DNA of 64,000 nt, from positions 2,418,001 to 2,482,000 of the forward strand of contig NC_135257.1 in NCBI RefSeq assembly GCF_964204865.1, read 5' to 3'. This document shows positions 49,733 through 60,321 of this stretch, piece by piece. Source of the stretch: Styela clava. Taxonomy: Eukaryota; Chordata; Ascidiacea; Stolidobranchia; Styelidae. Each line of letters opens with the position of its first letter. Within the stretch, counting starts at the first letter, position 1. The translations under genes and the position numbers were made by a program. The notes beneath the pieces were generated by a model. That model worked only from the letters and a program-made list of their open reading frames with translations, was not told the origin of the DNA and did no database searches.

Positions 49733-50869
49733 ATGACGTCAAGAATATTTCCATTCGATATCTTTTCGAAAAAGTCTAAGGAAACCCCCAAGAGTAGCTC
49801 TTCCTTTGAAAAGTCACCTTCTGGAAAAATTCAACTCATATCGTCCAAATTAAAAGCGAGTATGTCTCTTGATGATCAAACAAGAAAAGGTCATTCTAGC
49901 ACTTCGGGAAATTTTGATTTATTTAGCGATACTCATACTCCACCTTCCCGGCCATTACGACAATATGTTTCTCGAGATCCTTTTAAAATACCACCATTTT
50001 GGATTGATTCCCCGCAATTATGGTTTAGATGCGTTGAGAGCGCATTTTCACGAGCAGGCATACTTACTGAAACCAAAAAATTTGATGAAGTTTTGGCTGT
50101 GTTAGATAACTCAGTTATCGATAGAATTGGCTTGGATTTACTAGAGATACATGGACTTAGACCATATGCTCAGCTTAAGGAAGCTTTGTTGACAAAATTT
50201 GCACCCACGGAAGATCAGAGATTGACTGCATTTTTGCACACTTCCGAACTAGGAGATCAAATGCCTTCTGAAATGCTAAAACGTTTGAAATTTTTAATCG
50301 GACCTGAACGTTTGCAGGAAACTCTTGCTAACAGCCTGCTCAAGAAATTATTTTTAGAAAAGTTACCGTCATCTATCAGAAATATTTTGGCGTCAAACTA
50401 CGACAATACAGTGGACCAATTGGCAATTCAAGCGGATCGAATCGTACAAAACTCGGATTTTTCAAAACAAGACACGTATGTACAAAGTCAGGTGCAAAAT
50501 AAATTACTTGAAGCAAAAATTAATGACCTTGCCGATAGCTTCAGAGAATTTTCCACTAACTGGCAAAAACCGAATTATGTCAATCATCAAAATAAACGAG
50601 GATTTCAATCTACACGTTTTACGAATAATTCGTCTAGGCCCCAGTGGCGTCCGAGACGAGATTATCAGAATAACTTTCGATCCCAATCTTATCGACCCAT
50701 GAATAATTATAGAAATTCAAACCAAGCTCCACGTACCGATGGTCCCCAAAATTTTAGATCAAATGGACTTTGCTATTATCATAAAGCATTCGGGGATAAA
50801 GCCAAGAAATGTATGCCGGGATGTACTTATAAACACCCAAACTCAAATGCCATTCGATTAAGACGCTGA
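49733..50869 (+). CDS. gag: Gag polyprotein of the Ty3/gypsy element
   Basis: 378-residue intact frame. A Ser/Lys-rich N-terminus is followed by a capsid-like helical region with PFWIDSPQLWFRCVESAF near residue 90, a signature of gypsy-type capsids that precedes the core. Then comes a basic Arg/Asn-rich stretch and a C-terminal CYYHKAFGDKAKKCMPGC motif. That variant Cys/His cluster replaces the CCHC knuckle in many invertebrate gypsy Gags. It packages RNA and assembles virus-like particles. The frame ends in TGA at 50867-50869, inside an overlap with pol in the -1 frame. Confidence 0.92.
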   Translation: MTSRIFPFDIFSKKSKETPKSSSSFEKSPSGKIQLISSKLKASMSLDDQTRKGHSSTSGNFDLFSDTHTPPSRPLRQYVSRDPFKIPPFWIDSPQLWFRCVESAFSRAGILTETKKFDEVLAVLDNSVIDRIGLDLLEIHGLRPYAQLKEALLTKFAPTEDQRLTAFLHTSELGDQMPSEMLKRLKFLIGPERLQETLANSLLKKLFLEKLPSSIRNILASNYDNTVDQLAIQADRIVQNSDFSKQDTYVQSQVQNKLLEAKINDLADSFREFSTNWQKPNYVNHQNKRGFQSTRFTNNSSRPQWRPRRDYQNNFRSQSYRPMNNYRNSNQAPRTDGPQNFRSNGLCYYHKAFGDKAKKCMPGCTYKHPNSNAIRLRR

Positions 50870-53800
50870 ATGCGAATGGTCTGCACACGGATGGTAAGCG
50901 TCGGCAATTATTTATATATGACGAATGTACAAAACTTGATTTTTTAATTGATTCAGGTGCTGCTATAAGTGTTTTACCCTTTTCGAAATTCAATTCTACT
51001 AGCAGGCACGCAACACATGAACTTCAAGCTGTTAATGGTACTCGTATTTCTACATTTGGAGATAAAACTTTAAATTTGAAATTACGACAGCACAAGACAA
51101 TGCCATGGACTTTTACAATTGCTGACGTAAATATGCCTGTGTTGGGTAGCGATTTCTTAACTAATTATGGACTTATACTTGATTTTAAAAATCGCTTACT
51201 AATTGATCCATCTAGCACGACGAACGAGATGAAGCAAAATACAATGACTTTGGTAGCGGCGAACATCGCCTCAGGTATCAACAAGGACAATCGTTACGTT
51301 CAAATATTGAAAGAATTTCCTTCAATACTACGAGAAACAATCAATCCACTTACAACAAAACATGATGTGAGGCATTCAATTACTACAACTGGATTGCCGG
51401 TGAGAAGTAAAGTTCATAGATTACCACAGATGAAATATACAGCTGCCAAAGAGCAATTTTCCAAACTCTTGAAACAAGGTATTATCTCACCATCTACAAG
51501 TGAGTGGGGTAGCCCTATTACGGTTGTTTTGAAGAAAAATGGAGACATTCATAAAACTGACTCATACAGAATTTGTGGAAATTATAAAAACCTCAATATA
51601 CAAACAAAAAAGGACACATACCCAATACCAAACATCCAGTCCTTCACTAATGAAATCCATGGATCGGAAATTTTTACGAAGGTTGACTTGCGATCTGCTT
51701 ATCATCAAGTTCCGATGAAATCCGAAGACATGGACAAAACAACGGTAGTTACACCTTTTGGCGCATTTCGATATCACGTGACTCCATATGGCACTAAAAA
51801 TTCAGGTTCAACATTTCAAAGGCTCATCGACATGGTAATCCGCAATATTCCAAATGTTTTTGCTTATGTCGATGATATTTTGGTATTTTCCAAATCACCG
51901 GAAGAACACGAAGAACATCTCAGACAACTTTTTCAAAGATTACACGACTACGGTCTAATAATTAATTTCGACAAATGTCTGTTTGGAGTACCTGAATTAA
52001 CATTTCTTGGATATCATGTGAATAATAAAGGAATACGGCCTATCAAATCAAAGGTAAATGCTTTACGGAACTACCCTCGTCCGAAAACCAAACGACAGCT
52101 ACGTGCTTACTTGGGAATGTACACTTTCTACCAAAAATGTTTACCTCATTGTGCTAACATATTGGCTCCACTTCATAAAATGTGCTCTCATTACTCGAAC
52201 AAGTATCAGAAAATTACTTGGACCAAAGAACATGACGAAGCTTTTGAAAAATCGAAAAATGCATTGAGTGATTTTGCATTATTAAACCACCCAGACCCAG
52301 AAGCAGAAATATCTCTTGCGGTGGACGCTTCAGGAGATTCGATTGGAAGTGTATTACAACAAAAGAGAAATAATCAATGGGAACCATTAGGATTTTTCTC
52401 AAAATCGTTGAACCCAGCCCAACGGAAATATTCTACTTTTGATCGGGAACTACTGGCTGCTTATCTGAGTGTCAAACATTTTCGATATGATTTGGAAGGA
52501 CGTTCGTTTTTCATCCTCTCTGACCATAAACCATTGACGTATGCCCTACACAAAAGTGCTGAAAGATCATCTCCACGACAAGTTCGTCATCTCGATTTTA
52601 TAAGTCAATACACAAAGGACATAAGATATATTGCTGGAAGCAGTAATGTGGTAGCCGATGCTTTGTCTAGAGCGACAATTGCCGCATTCTCACACTTGCC
52701 TACAACTCTAACCTTGTCTGACATCGCTTTGGAACAACGTAAGGATCCGGACATTCAAAACCTGTACAATGAACCTAAAAGCATGGAATTACGATTTGTG
52801 AAACTTAGTGACGATTTACATCTACTATGCGATTCAAAACTATCAACACTACGCCCAGTTATTCCGAAGAAATTTCGAAAACGTATATTCGATACGAATC
52901 ATCAATTAAGTCACCCTGGAATTCGAGCAACTCAAGATCTTATTCAAGCAAGATATATTTGGCCAAACATGAACATTGACATTAGGAAAATGTGCCGAGC
53001 GTGTATTCCATGCCAATCATGTAAAATTCAAAGGCACACGATCTCACCTTTGCAAACTATCGTAACTCCAGACGAAAGATTCTACCATATCAACATTGAC
53101 ATTGCTGGACCTTTACCACCATCTAACGGATATAATTATATACTTCTCGTTGTGGACAAATTTTCGAGATGGGTGGAAGCTATTCCTATTAAAGACATAA
53201 CATCTGAAACGGTAGTTAAAACATTTTTTCTGTTCTGGATTTCTAAATATGGCGTACCTGCAATCATCACCAGTGACCGTGGAGGTTGCTTTCAAAGTGT
53301 TCTATGGCAAGAAGCAATGCAATTTCTCGGTTCTCAACACATTTCAACTACTAGCTATCACCCAGCCTCAAACGCAGCTGTTGAAAGACAAATACGACAA
53401 TTAAAAGCATCTCTGATGACTCACTGCCGGAATACTGCAGATTGGTATCAAAACTTGGGTTTAGTTCTACTTGGCATGCGAACTGCCATTAAACAGGACT
53501 TAGGATACAGTAGCGCCGAACTACTTTATGGAACACCATTGAAATTGCCTGGAGAATTTTTCTCGACCAACCAACCGGGTATCAACACTAACCCTCAGGC
53601 GTTTATGAAACGCTTGAGCAATTTCATCAATAAGTTGAAACCAATCCAACCGAGAACACCTCTAAATAGAAAGACATTCTTATCACCAGAATTGAATACT
53701 TGCAGTCACATCTTTCTACGTGTTGACGCAGTTAGAAGACCACTGGTACCACCTTATCAAGGACCTTTTCGTGTTATACAAAAATACGACAAGTTTTTTA

Positions 53801-54099
53801 AGATTGATTTTAAAGGCAAACCTACCACTGTTTCTATTGATAGAGTTAAGCCGGCTCATGAAGAAATTTTCACTCCCGATACTCAGGACATTTCTAATTC
53901 AAATACCCCAACTACTGAATCTGACGTACTAATACACAGACATAACGTACCAATATCAACCGATATTGACGACTCTTTACTTATTACGCAGAACGAGGAA
54001 ACTAATAGCAATCAACAAGGTTCAGGATCAATACAATCAAGGACTCGACACGGAAGGACAACTAGACCGCCACAGAGAGACGATTATGTTTACTATTAA
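50833..54099 (+). CDS. pol: Pol polyprotein: protease, reverse transcriptase, RNase H, integrase
   Basis: Open in one frame from 50833 to 54099 (about 1088 codons), shifted -1 relative to gag and overlapping it by 37 bases. No ATG precedes the protease, so translation by -1 frameshift is likely. The protease has LIDSGA (catalytic Asp codon at 50950). The reverse transcriptase has FTKVDLRSAYHQV and YVDD at 51865-51876. RNase H has LAVDASGDSIG, DRELLA and SDHKPL. The integrase has an HQLSHPG plus CRACIPC zinc finger and a catalytic triad D, D, E at codons 53098, 53275 and 53383 (spacing 58 and 35). The C-terminal region is hydrophilic; no chromodomain was recognised. All catalytic motifs are intact. 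Its last 14 bases overlap the env start. Confidence 0.95.
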   Translation, partial: TPKLKCHSIKTLNANGLHTDGKRRQLFIYDECTKLDFLIDSGAAISVLPFSKFNSTSRHATHELQAVNGTRISTFGDKTLNLKLRQHKTMPWTFTIADVNMPVLGSDFLTNYGLILDFKNRLLIDPSSTTNEMKQNTMTLVAANIASGINKDNRYVQILKEFPSILRETINPLTTKHDVRHSITTTGLPVRSKVHRLPQMKYTAAKEQFSKLLKQGIISPSTSEWGSPITVVLKKNGDIHKTDSYRICGNYKNLNIQTKKDTYPIPNIQSFTNEIHGSEIFTKVDLRSAYHQVPMKSEDMDKTTVVTPFGAFRYHVTPYGTKNSGSTFQRLIDMVIRNIPNVFAYVDDILVFSKSPEEHEEHLRQLFQRLHDYGLIINFDKCLFGVPELTFLGYHVNNKGIRPIKSKVNALRNYPRPKTKRQLRAYLGMYTFYQKCLPHCANILAPLHKMCSHYSNKYQKITWTKEHDEAFEKSKNALSDFALLNHPDPEAEISLAVDASGDSIGSVLQQKRNNQWEPLGFFSKSLNPAQRKYSTFDRELLAAYLSVKHFRYDLEGRSFFILSDHKPLTYALHKSAERSSPRQVRHLDFISQYTKDIRYIAGSSNVVADALSRATIAAFSHLPTTLTLSDIALEQRKDPDIQNLYNEPKSMELRFVKLSDDLHLLCDSKLSTLRPVIPKKFRKRIFDTNHQLSHPGIRATQDLIQARYIWPNMNIDIRKMCRACIPCQSCKIQRHTISPLQTIVTPDERFYHINIDIAGPLPPSNGYNYILLVVDKFSRWVEAIPIKDITSETVVKTFFLFWISKYGVPAIITSDRGGCFQSVLWQEAMQFLGSQHISTTSYHPASNAAVERQIRQLKASLMTHCRNTADWYQNLGLVLLGMRTAIKQDLGYSSAELLYGTPLKLPGEFFSTNQPGINTNPQAFMKRLSNFINKLKPIQPRTPLNRKTFLSPELNTCSHIFLRVDAVRRPLVPPYQGPFRVIQKYDKFFKIDFKGKPTTVSIDRVKPAHEEIFTPDTQDISNSNTPTTESDVLIHRHNVPISTDIDDSLLITQNEETNSNQQGSGSIQSRTRHGRTTRPPQRDDYVYY

Positions 54100-56028
54100 G
54101 TACCTCGCAATCTGTATGTATCTTTTTGTTTATTCGTCTAGTCTGCCATTTAAATCTGCTTTACCAACTCCAACAGTTACAGTGAACCTATGCCACCCCA
54201 ATAGACCCAAAGCTGAATACTTTATTCAGAAGCCCAATAATTGTACTAAGGAGACACCCCAAACCATTAAGCAATGCTCTGTTACGGTACATGAATTATC
54301 TTCTAGCTATACAAATATTACTTTATATGTATGTCAGAAATCTGCTACTAAATGGTCTAGTCATTATTTTTTCTTTGGTGCACATTCGAGTAAACTGACT
54401 TCTACCATGATAGAACCACCCACCCCTTTATATTGTGAAGATTGGGTACACACGTTAAAAGCTGATAATATTGGAGATTTAGAACCCACTTCCCCAGATA
54501 CTTGGTCCACTCAAAACAAGGCAAAAGTTACTTATAGTTGGCCATCCTCTAGACACGGACAAGTGATCAATGCTCATTTGTCTCGTATTCAAATTTCGTA
54601 TGATCCTTTTCATGGGGTAATGTTAGGTGCTTTCCCTTCAATTTCCACCTGCAACATATTAACTGGGTCATGCACGTTAGGAAGTCAAACTTTAATTTGG
54701 AAACACCACCCTTTAATTGATTGCCCTCAATACCAAACAACTGTTACTGAACTTATTTTACATTATAATTCTTCTAATCAGATTTACCGCTTAGATTTTC
54801 CAAAACTTGGGCAATCAATCCATAACTGGGGTTCATGTGGCAAGTCAGTTAAAAGATGTTTTAAGTCTGATACTTTTTGTACCAATAATGGTTTGTTATT
54901 CGAAACGCAACAATGCATTGCACTTGATGGTTCATCCCTTTTTACTCTTAAGTATCCCGCCTTTAATTACGATTATACTGTTAAGAATTTTTCAGAATCT
55001 TCTCCTCTAATTGGGTTTATTCAAGAAAGCACTGATAGGGTTTCCGAGGTAATAAACAAATTGACAGCAGATATATATTGGAATGCCAAATTGAAAGCAT
55101 TCTAACCACTAATATTAAACTCCTGTCTAAACAATACCCCGGTAAGATCCTAAGTCAGTTACTAGGTGGGAACAGAGCAGCTATCACCGTGGGTGATATA
55201 TTGACCGAAATTGAATGCCAACGTATTAACGTTACCGTTCTTAGGAACCTCTTTTTACAGGGTAAATATGCTACCCGACCTTTAGTGCACTTTATTAATA
55301 ATAGCAATGAAACGATCATTGCACAAATATTCCCTGATTCTAACGCTTATGTGGGTATTCATTTTTTTGAAAATTATACGCCTGGTCGTATATTTACGTT
55401 TCAAATTGACGGTCGGTTCTATAACTACGTCAATTATACTTTAAATCATGCGGATATGCATGTAAAATTTCTGAGACCCACATTCAAGCCTTTTGTCGAC
55501 AATTTTAATCCTATCGATTACAATGAAGCATATAACGAATTACCAAGGGGACACCAGGGTTATGATGATATTAATAATATGTTATTATCAATCAGCCACA
55601 TTAACCTTATTCGAGAACGAATATTAAGTGAGCAAACCCTAACTAATGCAGATAGCACATCAGACACTGATACTGATGCTATCTCACATGAAGTGCAAGA
55701 CACTTTTGTTCATGCCCTCTCCTTCATTAAGACGTCAATTTTATCAGGTATTTATATGCTCCTATTCCATTTATCTCTCATTTGGGCCACTATTTGGACC
55801 GTTTGTTTTATCAAGAAACTTTGCCCAAAACTGAGAGATGAAGGACTTCCTAGAATACAACGGCTTCGGCAATACTTGGCTGCTCGCAGGGAACAAGTGA
55901 ACCCTGTTGAACCACCTCAACCTCTTGTGCAAAACAATAGACAAGATCAGGGGGGTCAAATCTATCAATCCAGACCAAATCCCAATAATAGATTAAATTC
56001 GAACTTATACCCTAGTCTGGCAGACTAG
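54086..56028 (+). CDS. env: Env-like glycoprotein, interrupted by one frame change
   Basis: A first frame from ATG 54086 (339 residues) stops at 55105. A second frame, open from 55039, runs to 56028. The two overlap at 55039-55105 and are offset by one base. The first part has a signal peptide, many cysteines and several N-glycosylation sequons, as a surface glycoprotein would. The second part has more sequons, a long hydrophobic membrane segment late in the protein (around SGIYMLLFHLSLIWATIW) and a basic cytoplasmic tail. This layout fits an Env of an errantivirus-like element. Either a single indel disables it or a frameshift is used in translation. I do not recognise the fusion protein class. 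Confidence 0.75.
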
Positions 56029-56314
56029 TCGAATAGCAATGCTGATATTGTACATATATATTATACTTTAACATGATTTCTTTCTAACATGTGTTTTACG
56101 AAGAATTAAATACTTCGTGCATTTACATCAATACCTATAACAATAATATACCTCATGTATAACTATCTCAGGAATAACTATATTTAATCTATCTTTATAC
56201 AGCTTAAAATTTATTTTTTATTTTTAGTTGAATTTCATGAAAACAGCACGTCATTTCCGCCTTCTCAGCCCAAATTGCATCCTTAGAATTCTCCGAACTC
56301 CTGCGGGGGAGTTA

Positions 56315-57042
56315 TGTAGCCAATTAGTTGTTATGTAACTACAAAACTACACCAAATTGGCCCAATTCGTGAGAAACTCATGAAAACCAAAATTAATTAT
56401 TCCCGTTATAGCAATTATCAATTTCTCAAAATCCAATTTCAAGATTTAATAGCCTTTCGGTGCCATCCCATGTAAAAATAAAATTTATTTCCAGTAATAT
56501 TCCAATAACGTAAATTCGAAATATCTTGTTAAAACCAAATTATCCACTTGAGAACAATTTTTTACATCTCATAAATGGAGTAAGTACGTGACCAGGAACA
56601 CGGTGACTTGGCAATAACAAGTTAATTGCTAGTAATGAACTTCAAGAAAACACTTTTAATAATGTTTGATTATAGTGAACCGAAAGCTAACCAGAAACCG
56701 GAATGACGCGTGATTCTTTAATCGTTAATGTAAAAATCTGTTTCTTTATTCTATTTTAATTGCTTGGTAGAAAGCTATATATTCAGCAATGTGTTTTGTG
56801 TTAATCAGACTAGATTTGATCAAATTGTGTGTACATTGTATTTCTGTATGTATTGTCGGAATTGCAATAAACTCATAAGGTGTTTTCAAACGTCTCCTTA
56901 CTACAGCCGAATGCTATCGACAGATAGACCGTTCGAGTTAACGAACGCAAGACAAAACTATTGTCAGTCAATGCTGGGGTTATAATACATAAACCAGACC
57001 AATCTACAAACAATCTATGTGTAGTGGTAACTAATCACTATA
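56315..57042 (+). repeat. 3' LTR
   Basis: 728 bp, same start, end and internal sequence as the 5' LTR. Preceded by the purine-rich GCGGGGGAG (polypurine tract) and followed by the target duplication ACCG. Confidence 0.92.
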
Positions 57043-57681
57043 ACCGTACTTATATGATATGGCTTTTCCGAAAATACAAAGTTATATCGCAAAAAAATGC
57101 ATATTGTGACATTTATTTTGCATTCACGAAAAAATTTACTTATTTTTCTAACTCAAGTCGACGATCCTATCGGCCAAGATTGACACAAATTTGGTCGAGT
57201 GTCGGTGGTTTTCAAGAATCAAAATAAGTTGCCGCATTTGGTAAAGACAATTAATCATATTTGGCCGAAATATTGCGAGGCATTGTGGAAAATATATTGA
57301 GCAAGGACAAGTCCGGACTGATATAAAACGATAAAACCGGTAACAGAACACCAAGGTTTTGTAATTTAAAATGGTTCTCGCACAGAATAAACACACTGAC
57401 TCAAACTTGATATTTGAAATTGAGAATATTGAACTGTTAAAAACAAAAAAACGATCGTCGAAATTCCTAAATCTCGTTGCCTTGGTTAAATATAATCCAA
57501 TGATCAGGACATTTTCAATTAAATACTGCACAAAGATAGTTATACATTAAACATTTAGGCTACAATTTAGCTTTTTTTTTTAAATTTCAATCATGCATTG
57601 TGGTGGCGAAATCCCACTATTTAAATACGGGTAACTATAAAAATAGAATAGGATTCTGGATTCGATTTAAGTATTCTAAAA

Positions 57682-58190
57682 CAGTGGTTCCCAACCGCCG
57701 GTCCGCGGACCGTCAACGGTCCGCAAAGGATTTTTACCGGATCGCGGGAAATCCCGTCATATTGTTATTTCTCTGCCGTCTCAATCGCTTTACCGATGCC
57801 GAAAAGACGAAGTTGCGTTGGTTCATTAGACAATTTCTCTTCCGTCGTCATATTGCTGATTTTTACCTGATCGCGGGAAATCCCGTCATATTGTTGTTTC
57901 TCTGCCGTCTCAATCGCTTTACCGATGCCGAAAAGATGAAGTTGCGTTGGTTCATCACGCAATTTCTTTTCCGCGTCATATTGCTGTTTGATAAGCGCGA
58001 TATTAATTATCACGGTGACGTATTGGCAAGAGAGAGAAATGTGAGAAAAACGGCTGCAAATACCGAAGCTCTAACTTCTTCTACTTTTTTAATCTTTCAC
58101 TTTTTACCATCGACGGAATTGACTGCTTTGAAGAGAGCTCGTTTCAATCGCGAAAGCGCTCGACCAATAATTACGACTTTACGTAATTCG
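57682..58190 (+). mobile_element. hAT-Charlie-like insertion with tandem duplication, inside the outer hAT arm
   Basis: Starts CAGTGGTTCCCAACCGCCGG and GTCCGCGGACCG, a typical hAT (Charlie-like) end. Two tandem units of about 127 bp follow (57726-57850 and 57855-57980), both holding GATCGCGGGAAATCCCGTCA and TCAATCGCTTTACCGATGCC. Comparison with the related element at 19831 shows the outer hAT sequence stops at 57681, so this is a further nested insertion. Its right end is not defined. Confidence 0.55.
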
Positions 58191-58266
58191 TAACTTCCCT
58201 TCCGTAACTCGAAATAATTCTGTAAATCTGTAAATTACGTGCAAGCCTACTACGTAGCCAAATATT

Positions 58267-59870
58267 TATCGTTTGAACGGGTAAAAATTTGAAAACGATA
58301 AAATAATTTTTTTTTGTCTTAAATAATTTAAAAAACTCATTCAAATTTTAAATGAAAAGTTTTAACGTAATAATGCATTTATATTTTGATAAAGTCAAAA
58401 CAGCGTCAAGTAGAGACAACGAATCTAATAATTTTTATGTATCTTACTATTTCTGATATTTTTTTTATTATAGACCCGTTTATTTCAAAATATGTGAAGA
58501 TAATTTCAATTATCAGTTATGTTGTATTTATGAGCCATCCCACCTTTAGCGACTATAAACTGGTATTATGACGTCGGATTTCTAGTGCCATAAGAATTTA
58601 TTACAGCTTGAGTTTGTTAAAATGTTCGTAAATTCAACTTTCTATCCAATGTACTTGGGTGATTAACGTGTGTATCTAACCTGTAGTGAAATTTTGTATT
58701 TTATGCAATTAACAGTTTACCCACGACGTAATAGCACAATTTTACATAACCGTGAAATGCATATTATGCAAATTGACCCACCGAGTTTTTCGGTGACCCG
58801 CAAAGTGACGAATTAATGCTAGAAACAAAAGATACTACAATGCAGGAGATAAAATTTGATAATAAAACTGGCCTAATTCAATCTGTTGAAATTTAAGTCG
58901 CGCATTACGGTCATTTAGATATTAAAACGGTATCATGCATAATTTTTTTTTATTATTTTGGGATCTTTGATACAGATAAAAAAAAAAGCAATAAAATCAA
59001 TAGCGGCTGAAAACTTTTGCTCTTTCAACGAGTGTTGTAATCGCAGTGATTGTTTGGAAAGAAGCTGCAGAAGAATCTCGGCGCTGTGGTATGGTAATTT
59101 TGAACGGTCTTTGTTAACCCTATATTCATAAATAATATACATGTATCCATCAGCCCCTTCATGAAGTATATTGTTAATGCTGAATATATTTTGGTCTTTA
59201 TAACTTACAGGAGAGCTATGCTCAAATATATGGACAAGAAGTCCTTAACAAAATGTTTTACCATCATTCCCCTGAAAATCATACGGTTTTCGTTTACCAC
59301 GTGTTCCGTGGGAAATGCAAATGTGCGCTGTCCCATCCCATCCCACGGGACGTTTCCCATGGACAAGCCTGCTAAATGCTAAAAGCACAGCCGATCGAAA
59401 AGTATAACTCACTCATATCGGTATTCCCTTTCAAACTCCTTTAAATCATTAACAAATTTGTATTATCACCATTAACGTTTTTCGATAATAGATAAGCAAG
59501 CGAAGGAGAGTTTTCGCTCATGAATTCCCTGAAATCGAACATCAATATGTTCAGAAAAATTAGGTTCTTCTGAAAACACAGTTGTTGATGATAGTCTGCT
59601 TTGTGAGGAAGTTGCGAAATAGTTCACAAATAGGAGACATTTTCTTGTCCCATAGCTGTATCCCATTTTATAAGTCTATACACAGAGAAAATATTTTTTT
59701 CCAAAATCATAGTGAAGACGTGTGTACCGCTGGCTGCTTTTTCAGAGCCAATAACTGATAATCAAGGTTTCCATAGATGAACAAAAGCCATGATTGGTTT
59801 ACTAGTATCACAGGGGTCTTCTTCGTTTTCAACACTGGCTTGTATTTCTGTTAAAAACCCGAAAGTTTGT
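58267..59870. other. No gene recognised (about 1.6 kb)
   Basis: AT-rich spacer. It contains one more copy of the AGAGCTATGCTCAAATATAT motif at about 59213, shared with the 3134 and 39768 repeats. Short frames here show no family resemblance. Confidence 0.4.
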
Positions 59871-59904
59871 ATTCCATTAGGCATCCAGTTACGGTTCCAT
59901 TACC

Positions 59905-60020
59905 TTCGCACCAACGCACATTTGCACCTGTATACTTTTGCAACCCACGGAAGTTTGCACCCATGAGCAATTGTACCCATACGTTGCACGCGCAGGTTTT
60001 AGTACCCATGAACACTTGCA
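59905..60020 (-). repeat. 18-bp minisatellite, reverse-oriented array
   Basis: Degenerate units read TTTGCACCNNNNNACGTTGC-like on the plus strand, the reverse complement of the array at 60722-61110. About six units. Confidence 0.7.
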
Positions 60021-60112
60021 CCCACCTCGTACACACTCGAAACAGGCGAAAAACAACCAGCATCGGTAGAGACCATTATGACGAAGTAATACAAAGTAAG
60101 GACAAGTGTCTG

Positions 60113-60258
60113 CAACAGACACGGGCATGTACGACCCGCGGGCCAAATCCGGCCAATCCGCGGGCCAAATCCACGTCACACTTACATGGCCCGTCAGACT
60201 AGGTGGGCAAGATTTTTGACCCCTGGTTCAAAAACCTTGCCCACGCCACCCCTGGTCT
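60113..60258. repeat. hAT-like remnant with GC-rich hairpin
   Basis: Contains ACGACCCGCGGGCCAAATCC twice in degenerate form, then GTGGGCAAGATTTTTGACCC facing GGTTCAAAAACCTTGCCCAC, which form an imperfect hairpin. Both motifs are typical of hAT ends. A deletion derivative is likely. Confidence 0.5.
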
Positions 60259-60321
60259 ACAACTTGCTCCGTATAAATCCTACTCTCACCATGTCGAGTC
60301 TCGGTGCTCCCGAAGTATGTG

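Larger units (their letters stand above)
48644..57042 (+). mobile_element. Full-length Ty3/gypsy LTR retrotransposon with env-like gene
   Basis: Two 728-bp LTRs (48644-49371 and 56315-57042) look identical by eye. A 4-bp target duplication ACCG flanks them (48640-48643 and 57043-57046). Order: gag, protease, reverse transcriptase, RNase H, integrase, env-like; integrase after RNase H places it in Ty3/gypsy. A putative primer-binding site, TGGAGATCCCGACC, starts two bases after the 5' LTR (49374). A purine tract GCGGGGGAG lies just before the 3' LTR. Intact gag and pol with matching LTRs indicate recent insertion. With env it resembles an errantivirus-like endogenous element. Confidence 0.95.
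47981..58249 (+). mobile_element. hAT-like element split by an LTR retrotransposon
   Basis: Inverted ends: TAGGCTTGCACGTAATT on the left and the same sequence read inward from 58249 on the right. Perfect 8-bp target duplication CTACGTAG (47973-47980 and 58250-58257). The left arm (47981-48643) and right arm (57047-58249) share a core with the hAT at 19831, for example ACGAAGACTTGTTATTGCAC and AATACAAAGTTATATCGCAA. Neither arm encodes a transposase. The left arm also carries repeated GTAATTACGG motifs. Confidence 0.85.
47802..58259 (+). mobile_element. Short inverted-repeat element copy 3, split by a hAT insertion
   Basis: Left part 47802-47980: GGCGCAC, then TTTTGTTCGCCTACTTTACA, then AATTATGGCC. 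The right end is completed after the insertion by CTACGTAGCC (58250-58259). The direct repeat AAATATT flanks the whole (47795-47801 and 58260-58266). It is the oldest layer of the nest. Confidence 0.75.

Noticed and set aside
57600-58193. 197-codon frame with repeated NPVILLFLCRLNRFTDAEK
   Set aside because: Generated by the 127-bp tandem duplication within a hAT-like insertion; no transposase motifs.
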